From NCBI RefSeq assembly GCF_017654605.1, contig NZ_CP072113.1:2108001-2172000 (forward strand): 64,000 nt of DNA, written 5' to 3'. The position numbers and the translations under genes are program-made. Shown here piece after piece: positions 26,977 to 40,784 of the stretch. Position 1 is the first letter of the stretch; each line of letters opens with the position of its first letter. This stretch comes from Yimella sp. cx-51 (GTDB lineage: Bacteria; Actinomycetota; Actinomycetes; Actinomycetales; Dermatophilaceae). The notes beneath the pieces were generated by a model. It made no database searches. It had not been told where the DNA came from and saw only the letters and a list, made by a program, of their open reading frames with translations.

Positions 26977-27900
26977 TCAGTCGCCCGCCACGACGTTGCG
27001 CAATGAACCCGTTGCCACGAAGTGCGGAATCTCCTTGCGCAGCAAGCGGATCAGGCGTGGGGTGAAAGCGGTCGTCGCGCCTCCGACGTGAGGTGTGATG
27101 AGCACGCCGCGTGTCGTCCACAGCGGGTGGTCAGCCGGGAGCGGTTCGGGATCGGTGACGTCCAGCGCGGCACGCACGCGTCCGGCCGCACAAGCACGCA
27201 CGAGTGCATCGGTGTCGACCACTCCCCCTCGCGCGACATTGACGAGCAGCGCGTCGTCGGGCAGCGCGGCCAGGAACTCTTCGTCGACCAGGTGATGCGT
27301 GGCGTCGGTGAGCGGGAGGATGAGGAAGACGATCTCCGCCTCCTGCAGCAGACCGGGAAGTTCGTCGATACCGTGCACGGCATCGACCAGATCGTCGCCG
27401 GCACGGGCGGTCGAGGCCACCACGGTGCATTCGACTTCGAAGACCTGCAGGCGCGCCACGATCGCGCGACCGATGGACCCGTAGCCGATGACCAGAGCAC
27501 GCCGGTCGGCCAGTGAGGGACGACCGGCCATCCGCAGCCAGTCGCCCTGCTCTTGAGCGCGGACCGCTTCGGGGAATCCGCGCTGTGACGCGATCGCCAG
27601 CCCGACCGCGAGCTCGGCCGTGGAGGTGTCGTGGATGCCGCGTCCGTTGGCGAGTGCCACTCCGGCGGGCAGATAGGGCAACGCGTGCTCGAACCCGGCG
27701 GTGGCCAGCTGCACGGCCTTCAGGTGCGGCAGGTCGGCCAATCGGGCCAAGCGGCTGGCGTTGCCCATGTAGGGCGGCACGAGCAGCTCGATGTCGTCGC
27801 GGGGCGGGGCGTCCTTCATGTCCCACACCACCACCTCGATGTCGTCAAGATCGGCGAGGGCATCGGCCCAGTCCTGCTGCGGGAGGCTCACGACAGTCAC
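26977..27900 (-). CDS. D-isomer-specific 2-hydroxyacid dehydrogenase
   Basis: 307 residues from GTG 27900, with TAAGGT 7 nt upstream (leaderless). NAD-binding GYGSIGRAIV at about residue 150; catalytic Arg in NVARGGVVD, Glu in DVTDPEPLP and His in ITPHVGGAT are all present. Family acts on glyoxylate, hydroxypyruvate, phosphoglycerate and similar substrates; the short form without ACT domain argues against SerA. Substrate open. Confidence 0.9.
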   Translation of the reverse strand: MTVVSLPQQDWADALADLDDIEVVVWDMKDAPPRDDIELLVPPYMGNASRLARLADLPHLKAVQLATAGFEHALPYLPAGVALANGRGIHDTSTAELAVGLAIASQRGFPEAVRAQEQGDWLRMAGRPSLADRRALVIGYGSIGRAIVARLQVFEVECTVVASTARAGDDLVDAVHGIDELPGLLQEAEIVFLILPLTDATHHLVDEEFLAALPDDALLVNVARGGVVDTDALVRACAAGRVRAALDVTDPEPLPADHPLWTTRGVLITPHVGGATTAFTPRLIRLLRKEIPHFVATGSLRNVVAGD

Positions 27901-27947
27901 GGCCTCGACCTTAGTGAGGTGCTGCCGTGAACATCGCGGCTGGAGAC

Positions 27948-28011
27948 CACAAACCGGACGCAAAACGTACGTTCACACGGCGTGTCGCGTACGTTTTGCG
28001 TCCGGTTTGTG
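27948..28011. repeat. 24-bp perfect inverted repeat downstream of gatB
   Basis: Arms 27948-27971 and 27988-28011 are exact complements over 24 bp; the 16-nt loop carries an inner ACAC/GTGT. Lies 14 bp after the gatB stop. Begins CACAAAC, as do the repeats at 8693 and 60741. May serve as terminator, though no T run follows. Confidence 0.85.
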
Positions 28012-28025
28012 AGGATTCCAGGCGC

Positions 28026-29531
28026 TCAGGTCAGTTTGGCGAGGATCAGCTCACGCGCCTTGGCGGCGTCGGCCTGACCCTTCATCTCCTTCATCACCTG
28101 ACCGATGAGTGCTCCGGCGGCGTTGAGCTTGCCGTCGCGTACCTTCTGGGCGACGTCGTCATTGGCGGCGATCACTTTGTCGACGGCAGCCTCCAGAGCG
28201 CCGTCGTCCTGGACGAGTTCGAGGCCGCGCGCGTCGGCCACCTGCGTCGGTGTGCCTTCGCCGTCGATGACGCCGTCCATCACCTGGCGGGCCATGGCGT
28301 CGTTGAGCCTGCCGCCCCGCACCAGGCTGTCGAGCTCGGCGACATGTGCGGGCGTGACACCGAATTCGTCGACGCCCTTGCCCTCGACGTTGGCGCGGCG
28401 AGCCAGCTCACCGGTCCACCACTTGCGGGCCGCGGGCGGACTCGCACCCGCAGCAACCGTCTGCTCGATGAGCTCGGTGGCTCCCGCGTTGATGACATCG
28501 CGCATCTCCAGGTCGCTGTAGCCCCATTCGGACTGCAGCCGCTTGCGACGCTGCGCGGGCGGTTCGGGCAGGGTGCCGCGCAGTTCCTCGACCCGCTCGC
28601 GGGTCGGAGCAACCGGCACGAGGTCGGGCTCGGGGAAGTAGCGGTAGTCCTCGGCATCCGACTTGGGACGTCCGGCGGTCGTGACGCCGGTGTCCTCGTG
28701 CCAGTGACGGGTCTCCTGGATGATCGTGCCGCCGGAGTTCAGCACCGCGGCGTGGCGACTGATCTCGTAGCGCACCGCGCGCTCCACCGAACGCAACGAG
28801 TTGACGTTCTTGGTCTCGGTGCGGATGCCGAACTTCTGCGCGCCCTTGGGCATGAGCGAGACATTCGCGTCGCAGCGCATCGAACCCTGCTCCATGCGCA
28901 CATCGCTCACGCCGAGCGCCTTGATGAGGTCGCGCAACGCCGAGACATAGGCCTTGGCGATCTCGGGAGCGCGCTCACCGGCGCCGGTCAGCGGCTTGGT
29001 GACGATCTCGATGAGCGGGATGCCGGCCCGGTTGTAGTCGATGAGTGAGTACTCCGCGCCGTGGATCCGACCGGTGGAGCCACCGACGTGCAGCGCTTTG
29101 CCGGTGTCTTCCTCCATGTGCGCCCGCTCGATCTCGACGCGGTAGGTGCTGCCGTCCTCGAGGTCGACGTCGAGGTAACCGTTGAACGCGATCGGCTCGT
29201 CGTACTGGCTCGTCTGGAAGTTCTTCGGCATATCCGGATAGAAGTAGTTCTTCCGGGCGAAGCGGCACCATTCCGCGATCTCGCAGTTGAGTGCCAGACC
29301 GATGCGGATCGCCGACTCGACGGCGGTGTGGCTGACCACCGGCAAGGCACCCGGCAGGCCAAGGCAGACCGGGCAGACCTGGGTGTTGGGCTCGGCACCG
29401 AACTCCGTGGCGCAGCCGCAGAACATCTTGGTGTTGGTGTTGAGCTCGACGTGCACCTCCAGACCCATCACCGGGTCGTAGGTGGCGATCGCCTCGTCGT
29501 AGCTGACGACGTCCTCGGTGTGAACGCTCAT
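28026..29531 (-). CDS. gatB: Asp-tRNA(Asn)/Glu-tRNA(Gln) amidotransferase subunit B
   Basis: 501 residues. Phosphorylates Glu-tRNA(Gln)/Asp-tRNA(Asn) and passes ammonia from Gat[19 protein letters not shown] start, zinc cysteines (C-x-C, VCPVCLG), [18 protein letters not shown] and the C-terminal YqeY-like tail for tRNA binding. AAGGAG precedes ATG, which overlaps gatA by ATGA. Confidence 0.97.
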   Translation of the reverse strand: MSVHTEDVVSYDEAIATYDPVMGLEVHVELNTNTKMFCGCATEFGAEPNTQVCPVCLGLPGALPVVSHTAVESAIRIGLALNCEIAEWCRFARKNYFYPDMPKNFQTSQYDEPIAFNGYLDVDLEDGSTYRVEIERAHMEEDTGKALHVGGSTGRIHGAEYSLIDYNRAGIPLIEIVTKPLTGAGERAPEIAKAYVSALRDLIKALGVSDVRMEQGSMRCDANVSLMPKGAQKFGIRTETKNVNSLRSVERAVRYEISRHAAVLNSGGTIIQETRHWHEDTGVTTAGRPKSDAEDYRYFPEPDLVPVAPTRERVEELRGTLPEPPAQRRKRLQSEWGYSDLEMRDVINAGATELIEQTVAAGASPPAARKWWTGELARRANVEGKGVDEFGVTPAHVAELDSLVRGGRLNDAMARQVMDGVIDGEGTPTQVADARGLELVQDDGALEAAVDKVIAANDDVAQKVRDGKLNAAGALIGQVMKEMKGQADAAKARELILAKLT

Positions 29532-31045
29532 CGAGCGATCTCCTTCCCGGTGAGTTCCGGAGCGTTGGTGAGGATCGGAGATCCCCACTGCGACAACAGC
29601 ATTCGTTCCAGCGCGGCACCCACTTCGTAGAGCCGCTCGTCCTTGGTTGCCGGCGCCAGGATCTGGAAACCGGAGGGCAGGCCGTCCTCGGCGAGGCCGT
29701 TGGGCAGCGACATGCCGGGGACGCCGGCGAGGTTGGCCGGGATGGTCGCGACATCGTTGAGGTACATCGACATCGGGTCGTCCAGCTTCTCCCCCAGCTT
29801 GAACGCCGTGGTCGGAGCGGTCGGGGTGACCAGTACGTCGGCCCTCTCGAAGGCGGCGGCGAAGTCGCGTGCGATGAGGGTGCGCACCTTCTGGGCTTGG
29901 CCGTAGTAGGCGTCGTAGTAGCCGGAGCTGAGGGCGTAGGTGCCGAGGATGATGCGGCGCTTGACCTCGTCCCCGAAGCCGGCGTCGCGGGTGGCGGCCA
30001 TGACCTGCTCGGCCGACGGGCTCTGGATGCCCTCAGGCGCAACCCGCAGGCCGTAACGCATGGCGTCGAACTTCGCGAGGTTGGAGCTGGCCTCACTCGG
30101 CAGGATCAGGTAGTACGCCGCCAGGCCCTGCTCGAAGGAGGGGCAGGAGACCTCGACGATCTCCGCACCGGCGTCGCGCAGGAGGTCAAGCGATTCCTCG
30201 AAGCGCGACTTCACGCCCTCTTGGAAGCCTTCGCCGGAGATCTCCTTGATCACGCCGATGCGCATGCCCTTGACCTCGCCGCGGCGGGCGGCCTCGACGA
30301 CCGGCGGCACCGGAGCGTCGATGGAGGTGGAGTCGAGCGGGTCGTGTCCGCCGATCACTTCGTGCAGCAGCGCGGCGTCAAGCACCGTGCGGGTGCACGG
30401 ACCGGCCTGGTCGAGCGAGCTGGCCAACGCGATCAGGCCGTAGCGGGAGACACCGCCGTAGGTGGGCTTGGTGCCGACGGTGCCGGTGACCGAGGCTGGT
30501 TGCCGGATCGAGCCACCGGTGTCGGTGCCGATGGCCAGCGGCGCCTCGAACGCAGCGATCGCCGCGGCCGAGCCACCGCCCGAACCACCGGGAATGCGCT
30601 CGAGATCCCACGGGTTGCGCGACGGACCGTAGGCGGAGTGCTCGGTGGACGAACCCATCGCAAACTCGTCCATGTTGGTCTTACCCAGAATCGGCATTCC
30701 AGCCGCCTTCAAGCGGCTGACCAGTGTGGCGTCGTACGGCGGCACCCAGCCTTCGAGGATCTTGCTGCCCGCGGTGGTCGGCAGACCCTGGGTGGCCACG
30801 ACGTCCTTCACCGCGATCGGCACGCCGGCCAAGGCGTGCAGTTGCTCGCCGGCAGCGCGGCGCTGGTCGACGTCCGCGGCTGCGGCGAGCGCGCCTTCGC
30901 TGTCGACGTGCAGGAAAGCGTGGACGTCGCCGTCGACGGTGGCGATGCGGTCGAGATGCGCCTGCGTGAGCTCGACGGCGCTGACGTCCTTGCGGGCGAG
31001 CGCGTCGGCCATGTCGGACGCGGTGGAACGGGTGATGTCAGTCAA
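29528..31045 (-). CDS. gatA: amidotransferase subunit A (glutaminase)
   Basis: 505 residues from a TTG start at 31045 (GAAGG then 8 nt; no ATG or GTG fits). Amidase-signature enzyme giving ammonia to GatB. Catalytic Lys in PIAVKDV, cis-Ser and Ser nucleophile in [10 protein letters not shown] and [11 protein letters not shown]. 40 bp after gatC. Confidence 0.96.
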   Translation of the reverse strand: MTDITRSTASDMADALARKDVSAVELTQAHLDRIATVDGDVHAFLHVDSEGALAAAADVDQRRAAGEQLHALAGVPIAVKDVVATQGLPTTAGSKILEGWVPPYDATLVSRLKAAGMPILGKTNMDEFAMGSSTEHSAYGPSRNPWDLERIPGGSGGGSAAAIAAFEAPLAIGTDTGGSIRQPASVTGTVGTKPTYGGVSRYGLIALASSLDQAGPCTRTVLDAALLHEVIGGHDPLDSTSIDAPVPPVVEAARRGEVKGMRIGVIKEISGEGFQEGVKSRFEESLDLLRDAGAEIVEVSCPSFEQGLAAYYLILPSEASSNLAKFDAMRYGLRVAPEGIQSPSAEQVMAATRDAGFGDEVKRRIILGTYALSSGYYDAYYGQAQKVRTLIARDFAAAFERADVLVTPTAPTTAFKLGEKLDDPMSMYLNDVATIPANLAGVPGMSLPNGLAEDGLPSGFQILAPATKDERLYEVGAALERMLLSQWGSPILTNAPELTGKEIAR

Positions 31046-31085
31046 CTTCGAAACCTTCGGGTGGGCCGGGCGAGGGAAGTGTTGG

Positions 31086-31382
31086 TCAGTCTTCGTCGAG
31101 GATGCGCGGCACCTCGAAGCGACCGATGTCGCTGGCGGGAGCACCGGCGAGCGCCTGCTCCTGGGTGAGGCTGGGACGCACCTCGTCCGGCCGGGTGACA
31201 TTGGTCAGCGGCAGCGGGTGGGACATCGGCGGCACGTCGGCGGCGGCGATGTCGTTGACCTGGGCCACGAAGCCGACGATCTGATCGAGCTGACCGGCGA
31301 GCTTGTCGAGTTCGTCATCGGACAACTGGATGCGGGCGAGCATGGCGACGTGCGCGACCTCGTCGCGGGACAGCGAAGACAT
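31086..31382 (-). CDS. gatC: amidotransferase subunit C
   Basis: 98 residues, usual length. [21 protein letters not shown] start and the Pro-rich middle ([16 protein letters not shown]) that wraps the A/B interface. First gene of gatCAB. Confidence 0.95.
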   Translation of the reverse strand: MSSLSRDEVAHVAMLARIQLSDDELDKLAGQLDQIVGFVAQVNDIAAADVPPMSHPLPLTNVTRPDEVRPSLTQEQALAGAPASDIGRFEVPRILDED

Positions 31383-31426
31383 GGCCGTCAGTCTACGGCT
31401 GCGGCAAACCTGCCGACGCCCGCCGG

Positions 31427-31657
31427 TCAGGACGCCGCGCTCGGCTCCTCCAAGGCTGCCCGGGCAGCATCGAACACGACCGGATCGGTGCACCCGCGAG
31501 CGAAGCCCCAATGCGTTTGCGGATCTCCCGGCCCAGCAACCACTGGCCGATCGGCTCGGCGATCGGGCGCAACCACTCCGGCCGGATGGCGTAGGTGTAT
31601 CTCCAGGTGGCACGGGTGCCGTCACCGTTCGGCAGTGGGCAGCAGGGACCCACAGGA
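31427..31657 (-). pseudogene. SRPBCC-family remnant, truncated and frameshifted
   Basis: The frame around 31500-31630 reads LPNGDGTRATWRYTYAIRPEW then a Leu-rich LLGREIRKRI helix, matching the C-terminal strand and long helix of SRPBCC (polyketide cyclase) proteins. The N-terminal half is absent because the adjacent SDR gene ends at 31661. A one-base shift after RKRI (about 31505) leads to the frame GFARGCTDPVVFDAARAALEE that ends at 31427. Both defects point to a decayed gene; alternatively it is chance. Confidence 0.4.
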
Positions 31658-31660
31658 GCG

Positions 31661-33172
31661 CTACCAAGGGTGCGGCTTGAAGTCCTTCAGGAAGACTCCG
31701 TGCAGGTCGATGCCGCTCTCTCCCTGCACGATCGGGTCGTAGACGCGGGCCGCACCGTCGACCAGATCGAGGGGCGCGTGCCAGCCCTCCCCCGCGATCC
31801 GCAGCTTCTGGTCGTGCGGTCGTTCGTCGGTGATCCACCCGGTGTCGACCGCGGTCATCAGGATGCGGTCTGAGTCGAACATCTCCTGCGCGCTGGTGCG
31901 AGTGAGCATGTTGAGGGCCGCCTTGGCCATATTGGTGTGCGGATGGCCTGCGCCCTTGTACCGGCGTCCGAACTGCCCTTCCATCGCCGACACGTTGACC
32001 ACGTAGGCGCGCCTCGCCCCCGCGTGCACTGCCGCGCGCATGGCCGGCCGGAGGCGGGAGACGAGGACGAAGGGCGCCACCGAGTTGCAGAGCTGCACCT
32101 CGAGCAGTTCGAGCGGATCAACCTGGTCGACGGTGTTGGTCCAGGAGTTGTCGGTGGCCAGATCAGGCAGCAGCCCGCCGGCGTCGACGGCGGTACCGGC
32201 GAGATAGGCCTCCAGGCTCGCACTGCCTGCTCGGAGCACGTGGGCCGACGCCTGCGCCGCGAGCGCCGCGGCCTCGTGGTGCTCGTCCCGGTCCTGATGG
32301 TGAGCGACCGCGTCGGCGCCGAGGGAGCCGACCAGCTGCGCCGGGTGGGCATCACTCATGCGATCGAAGGTGACCATGCGCGGCAGCGCGACCCCGGCGG
32401 GCCGAGGAGCGTCTTCGGCCCGCACCAGATGCGAGTAGGAACCGGCACTACGGCGGACGGTCTGCGCTGCATTGTTGATGAGGATGTCGAGTGCGCCCCC
32501 TGCGGCGACCTCGTCGGCGAGCGCTGCGACGTGGCTGGGGTCGCGCAGGTCGATTCCGACGACCGTCAGGCGCTCGATCCAGTCGTCCGCGTCCGGCATG
32601 GCGCGAAATCGGCGGACGGCATCGCGGGGAAAGCGGGTGGTGATCGTGAGCTCGGCGCCGTCGCGCAACAGCATGAGCGCGATGTACATCCCGATCTTGG
32701 CGCGGCCTCCGGTGAGCAGTGCCCGTTTGCCTCGTAGATCGACGTGCTGGTCACGCTTGCCGTGGCTGAACGCAGCGCACTCCGGGCAGAGCCAGTGGTA
32801 GAAAGCGTCAACCTGGCGGTACTTGGCATGGCAGACGTAGCAACCGCGATCGAAATGCAGGAGCCCAGCCGCCTCGCCCGGCGCCGATGCCTCCAGCAGG
32901 ATGCCGCGGGTCTCGTCGTCGATCCGCATCGGCGAACCGGTGGCGGTGCGGGCCAGCACCTCCTCGTCCGCCTGACGCAAGGGCTGTTCGCGCTCCTGTC
33001 GCGCCGCCGCCCGGCGCGCCTTGCGCACCCGGTTGAACATGCGCTGCGAAGCCCGCTTGACCGTTTCGATGTCCGGGTGGGCGGCCGGCAGCTGCGGTAG
33101 CTGTTCCAGCACCCGCAAGGTGGCGGCGAGGTCGTCCGGGTCGAGGCCCGGGTCACCCTGATGATCGGTCAC
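31661..33172 (-). CDS. SDR-family oxidoreductase with N-terminal zinc motif
   Basis: 503 residues from GTG 33172 (TAGGCT 8 nt upstream). Residues about 1-130 are an Arg/Glu-rich helical extension; residues 135-165 hold CYVC ... CPEC, a zinc-ribbon-like pair; then a short-chain dehydrogenase domain with LLTGGRAKIGM (atypical form of TGxxxGIG), NNAAQT, NVSA and YKGAGHPHTNMAKAA (Tyr/Lys catalytic). The TGGRxKIG-type SDR with a preceding CxxC pair is a known but uncharacterised family in bacteria and fungi. Substrate unknown. Confidence 0.8.
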   Translation of the reverse strand: MTDHQGDPGLDPDDLAATLRVLEQLPQLPAAHPDIETVKRASQRMFNRVRKARRAAARQEREQPLRQADEEVLARTATGSPMRIDDETRGILLEASAPGEAAGLLHFDRGCYVCHAKYRQVDAFYHWLCPECAAFSHGKRDQHVDLRGKRALLTGGRAKIGMYIALMLLRDGAELTITTRFPRDAVRRFRAMPDADDWIERLTVVGIDLRDPSHVAALADEVAAGGALDILINNAAQTVRRSAGSYSHLVRAEDAPRPAGVALPRMVTFDRMSDAHPAQLVGSLGADAVAHHQDRDEHHEAAALAAQASAHVLRAGSASLEAYLAGTAVDAGGLLPDLATDNSWTNTVDQVDPLELLEVQLCNSVAPFVLVSRLRPAMRAAVHAGARRAYVVNVSAMEGQFGRRYKGAGHPHTNMAKAALNMLTRTSAQEMFDSDRILMTAVDTGWITDERPHDQKLRIAGEGWHAPLDLVDGAARVYDPIVQGESGIDLHGVFLKDFKPHPW

Positions 33173-33285
33173 GGTGGGCAAGCCTACGATCAGCACAGGA
33201 CTTCGGGTGACCGATGGAAACGGGGCGGCCCCGGCGGCCGCCGGCAGGTATTTGAGCTCACAACGCACGAGGATTGGATTCGGGA

Positions 33286-33963
33286 ATGGGCTGGTTCGAC
33301 AAGAAGCGCAATGACTCCTCGGCGCCCCTTCCCGACGCTCGGGATGCCATCGACGCCTATTGGGACGCGATCGGTACATCCGACGACGACGTGATCTCCT
33401 ACATGATCAACCCGATGTTCCAGGGTGCGCCGGCGTGGCCGAACATCCGCCAGGCCTACAGCGTGGTGCGCCGAGCTGACACCGTCATCATCACCTCCGA
33501 CGGCCTGGCCGATCCGTCGAGCGAAAACGACGCATTACCAATAGGATTCGGCTGCGAGGTCTACATCGAGTCACCAGAACTTGTGGGCGCGTCCTTCGAA
33601 GACCTGAAGTACAGCTGGTTGTTCGCGGCCGTCGAGCTCTTCGCACAGAACGTCGCCGGGATGCAGGGCATCAGCGATCACTTGCGGCAGTACGGCGTCG
33701 CCTCCATGGAGCTTCCGATGGACCCCGAATACACCCCGGCCGAGTTTATGACCGAACACGGCACGGTCGGAGCGCTCATCGGGCTGCCGGCAGCCGGTCG
33801 CGCATCGCAGGTCAACACCGCCGGCGGCGTCGTCGACATCGTGCCGCTGACCATCATCACCACCGCCGAACTGCAGACCGTGCTCGACAAGGGACAGGCC
33901 GGACGCGACGAAGTGGCCGCGCATCGTCAGCGCACCGGCACCGGCCACCTGACCGTTCGCTGA
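33286..33963 (+). CDS. suppressor-of-fused-like domain protein
   Basis: 225 residues, soluble. Segments such as FGCEVYIESPEL, a Trp-containing WLFAAVELFAQNV helix and VPLTIITTAELQTVL resemble bacterial SUFU-domain proteins, whose role is unknown (often proposed as immunity or scaffold proteins). I am moderately sure of the fold only. ATG 33286; weak GGA upstream. Divergent from the SDR gene. Confidence 0.55.
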   Translation: MGWFDKKRNDSSAPLPDARDAIDAYWDAIGTSDDDVISYMINPMFQGAPAWPNIRQAYSVVRRADTVIITSDGLADPSSENDALPIGFGCEVYIESPELVGASFEDLKYSWLFAAVELFAQNVAGMQGISDHLRQYGVASMELPMDPEYTPAEFMTEHGTVGALIGLPAAGRASQVNTAGGVVDIVPLTIITTAELQTVLDKGQAGRDEVAAHRQRTGTGHLTVR

Positions 33964-33980
33964 TCTCGGCCTGACGCCGA

Positions 33981-34887
33981 TTAGCTGGCGTCCGCTGGGC
34001 TGCCCCACATGGCGGTCAGGTGCCACAACTGCTTGACCGGTTGCACCGGGTAACGACCTGATGCAGCGGCCTCGCCGATCGCCCACGCGTCGATCTTGCC
34101 CTCCGACGCAATCTCCAGCCCGATGCACACCGGATCCGGACCGCGGTAGTGCTCGCGGCGCACCAGTTCCTCCGTGGTGAGGACGCGCCCTTCGTGCCAT
34201 TCCAGTGGGACGCCCAGAGCTTCGGCTTGGGCCTGCACCCAAGTGCGCTGGAAACACGGATCGAGCACGAGTGCTTCGACGTCCTGGACGAGCACCACCT
34301 CGCCGTGCACCTGCGCCTCGACGTATCCGTCCAGCGGGTCTCGGCTCTCGTCGTCCGGGTCGAATTCGAGCGCACTGTCATGTTCGTCAGCCAGGCGCAG
34401 CAGGTCGAAGCTGCTCGCCGTCGCGAAGTGCTGCGGTGCCACCGCGGAGTCGGGGAAGCAGAAGGTGGCGCGGTCGAGCATGTGCTCCCGCAGCCTAAAG
34501 TGTGCAGACCCGAACCTCGGCGCTCCACCGAGAGAGCGGTGTCGATGGTTCAGCGCCCCGTACTTGGGACGCTCGGCGGGCGGCGCATCGTCGTACGCCC
34601 CGCCGAACATCGACTGCTCCCAGACCCACCGGTCTCCGCCGACGTGCGCCGTCAGACCGCCGTTACTGGTGCCGGTCTCGAACTGGGACCGGTAGACCCC
34701 GTCGCGCACCATGGCGTAGAGGATCGTGATAGCTCCGAGCGCGCGGTCGGGGTGGAAGTTGAGGGAGATTCGGTGATGCCGAGCCAGCGCCTGCCCGGTG
34801 CACCTGGATTCCACTGCGGTCAGCGCGTCCCGAACCCACCGATTTTCCACGGATCGAGGGTAACTGGACCGGCGGCCTGCGCGCAGA

Positions 34888-34910
<23 letters not shown>
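33981..34910 (-). CDS. DUF3626 family protein
   Basis: 309 residues. Hallmarks FHPDR, YRSQFETGTSNGGLTA, WEQSMFGGAYDDAP, RPKYGALN and PRFGSAHFRL match DUF3626 (toxin-like/unknown function). ATG 34910 overlaps the DinB gene by 23 nt; GTG 34850 (289 residues) is an alternative that fits homologue length well. Neither has a clear shine-dalgarno. Confidence 0.8.
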
Positions 34911-38649
<3,739 letters not shown>

Positions 38650-38710
38650 CCCACGGACCTTAACGGCTGCGGCGGGCCGACGATCGCGACGGTGCGCGAT
38701 CGGGCGGTGA

Positions 38711-39619
38711 TCACTTCACCGACGACAGAGGCTTGTTGCCCAGACCCTTCATCGACTTGGTGACCTTGGAGCCGTCGGCCGTCTCCACGAAGCAACCGAT
38801 GACCGGGATGCCCCTCTTGAAGCCAGACTCCGGGGCGCTGTTCTGCACTGGGCGGACGTCCGCACGCTTGGCACCGAGGTAGCGATCGCCGAACGGCTGG
38901 CAACGCTTGTGCGCGGCGAGGTTCTGCGCCTTCGCCCCCGGGTAGGGGTCGCCGAACTTACCGTCGAGGAAGCCCCAGGTCGACTCCGCGACGTGCGGGC
39001 CGTCGCAGGGAGCGATCTTCACGCCGTCCTTGCTCGGCGGCGTGCTGGTGCACAGCTGGTACTTGTGGAAACCGTTCTTCTTGATCGCGTCCTTGGCGCT
39101 GTAGTTGATCTGCTCGATTCCGCTGTCGTCGGCCTTCTGCAGTTGGACGGTGCACACAATGCGCTCGTTCGACTTGGGATCGTTGGCGACCGGCAGAGGT
39201 CCGCCGAGGAACAGCGAGCCGTAGTCCGGGCCGCCGACATACTTACCGGCTTCCGCCAGGCAGGTGTAGTTGCGCAGAGCCGAGCGCTTGATCAGATCGG
39301 TGGAGTACTCGCTGTTCGAGACGATCGCCGTGATCTCCCGATCGTGCGGCTCGGTGCAGCCGACCTTCTCCCACGACTTGCCCTTGAAGCAGTCACCCAC
39401 GGCGTACTCGACCGGGGTCGAACTGCTCGACGACGTGGTCGAGGAGGTCGTGGAGGAACTGGAGGTCGTCGACTCCGACGAGCTTGAGGAGGTCGGTGAG
39501 GAGGTCGTGGAGGTGGATGCCGGCGCCGACTGCACCTTCGGAGCTCCCCCGTCGTCACCACAGGCAGCAAGCACCATTGTCGTACTGAGCGCGGCTGCGC
39601 CGAGCAGAATCTTCCTCAT
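38711..39619 (-). CDS. lipoprotein with septum-formation-type domain
   Basis: 302 residues. Lipobox VLAACG makes Cys about 20 the lipidation site; then a Ser/Thr-rich linker (residues 33-66), then a domain with VGDCFKGKSW...VGCTEPHD, whose paired Cys match the septum-formation family (PF13845). Exported and membrane anchored. ATG 39619 has GGGGGA 6 nt upstream; GTG 39622 is an alternative. Confidence 0.75.
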   Translation of the reverse strand: MRKILLGAAALSTTMVLAACGDDGGAPKVQSAPASTSTTSSPTSSSSSESTTSSSSTTSSTTSSSSSTPVEYAVGDCFKGKSWEKVGCTEPHDREITAIVSNSEYSTDLIKRSALRNYTCLAEAGKYVGGPDYGSLFLGGPLPVANDPKSNERIVCTVQLQKADDSGIEQINYSAKDAIKKNGFHKYQLCTSTPPSKDGVKIAPCDGPHVAESTWGFLDGKFGDPYPGAKAQNLAAHKRCQPFGDRYLGAKRADVRPVQNSAPESGFKRGIPVIGCFVETADGSKVTKSMKGLGNKPLSSVK

Positions 39620-39707
39620 CACATTTCCCCCTTCAGGAGCACCAAATCAAACGCGAGGCAAGGATATCGACGCACCGACGGGCGTTTGGGCTCCCGAGTG
39701 GGTCTGG

Positions 39708-40784
39708 TTACTTTCGTGATGTTCGCGTGATGGTGGCCGAGCCGACCACCCTCGTGCCCTCGTACAGCACCACCGACTGCCCCGGCGCAACGCCTCGGGT
39801 GCGTTCGTCGAGACGCACGACGACGTCGTCGCCCTCGGCGCGCACTGTGGCCGGGAACTCCTCGCCGTGTGCCCGCAGCTGCGCACCGAGGCGCACCTCG
39901 CCCACAGGCGGCGGGCCTGGCCAGCGAGCGTGCTCGGCGTGGATGACATCAACCCCGAGCAGGTCGTCGGTGCCCACCACCACGGTGTTGGTCGCCGGCT
40001 GCACGTCGATGACATAGCGCTTCGCGCCGTCCGGACGAGGGTTTTGCAGGCGCAGCCCGCGGCGCTGACCCACGGTGTAGGCGTACGCACCTTCGTGCTC
40101 GCCGACCACGGTCCCGCTCTCGTCGACGATCTCGCCGGACTGTGCGCCAAGGCGCTTGGTCAGCCAGCCGCGGGTGTCGCCGTCGGCGATGAAGCAGATG
40201 TCGTGGCTGTCGGGCTTCTTGGCGACCGAGAAGCCACGCTCGGCGGCTTCCTTGCGGATGTCGGGCTTGGTGGTGTCACCCAAGGGGAAGAAGGAATGCG
40301 CCAACTGTTCGGCATCGAGCACGCCCAGCACGTAGGACTGGTCCTTGGCCATGTCGACCGCGCGATGCAACTCCCGGCCGTTCGTGCCCTCGACGATCTG
40401 GGCGTAGTGGCCGGTGGCCACTGCATCGAACCCCAGCGCGAGCGCCTTGTCGAGCAACGCGGCGAACTTGATGCGCTCGTTGCACCGCAGGCAGGGGTTG
40501 GGGGTGCGGCCGGCTTCGTACTCGGAGATGAAGTCGTCGACGACGTCCTGCTTGAAGCGCTCGGCCATGTCCCAGACATAGAACGGGATGCCGAGCCGGT
40601 CGGCCACCCGTCGGGCATCTCCGGCGTCCTCGATCGTGCAACAGCCGCGAGCTGATTCCCGCAGCGTCGCTGCCGATTGGGACAACGCCAAGTGCACCCC
40701 GACGACCTCGTGACCCGCATCGACCATGCGCGCTGCGCACACGGCGGAGTCGACGCCACCGCTCATCGCTGCGACCACTCTCAT
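39708..40784 (-). CDS. mnmA: tRNA-specific 2-thiouridylase
   Basis: 358 residues. PP-loop [11 protein letters not shown], cysteines in NPCLRCNER and DSHDICFI, and DTRGWL. Adds sulfur to U34 of tRNA Lys/Glu/Gln. AGGAAGG precedes ATG, which overlaps the cysteine desulfurase stop by ATGA, so the sulfur donor and acceptor genes are coupled. Confidence 0.96.
   Translation of the reverse strand: MRVVAAMSGGVDSAVCAARMVDAGHEVVGVHLALSQSAATLRESARGCCTIEDAGDARRVADRLGIPFYVWDMAERFKQDVVDDFISEYEAGRTPNPCLRCNERIKFAALLDKALALGFDAVATGHYAQIVEGTNGRELHRAVDMAKDQSYVLGVLDAEQLAHSFFPLGDTTKPDIRKEAAERGFSVAKKPDSHDICFIADGDTRGWLTKRLGAQSGEIVDESGTVVGEHEGAYAYTVGQRRGLRLQNPRPDGAKRYVIDVQPATNTVVVGTDDLLGVDVIHAEHARWPGPPPVGEVRLGAQLRAHGEEFPATVRAEGDDVVVRLDERTRGVAPGQSVVLYEGTRVVGSATITRTSRK

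Noticed and set aside
39420-39520. Ser/Thr low-complexity tract in the lipoprotein
   Set aside because: A normal linker after a lipobox, not a repeat array.
39648-39691. CAAACGC...GCGTTTG inverted pair near mnmA
   Set aside because: Only 7-bp arms with a 30-nt loop and no similarity to the 89-bp repeats beyond the first bases.
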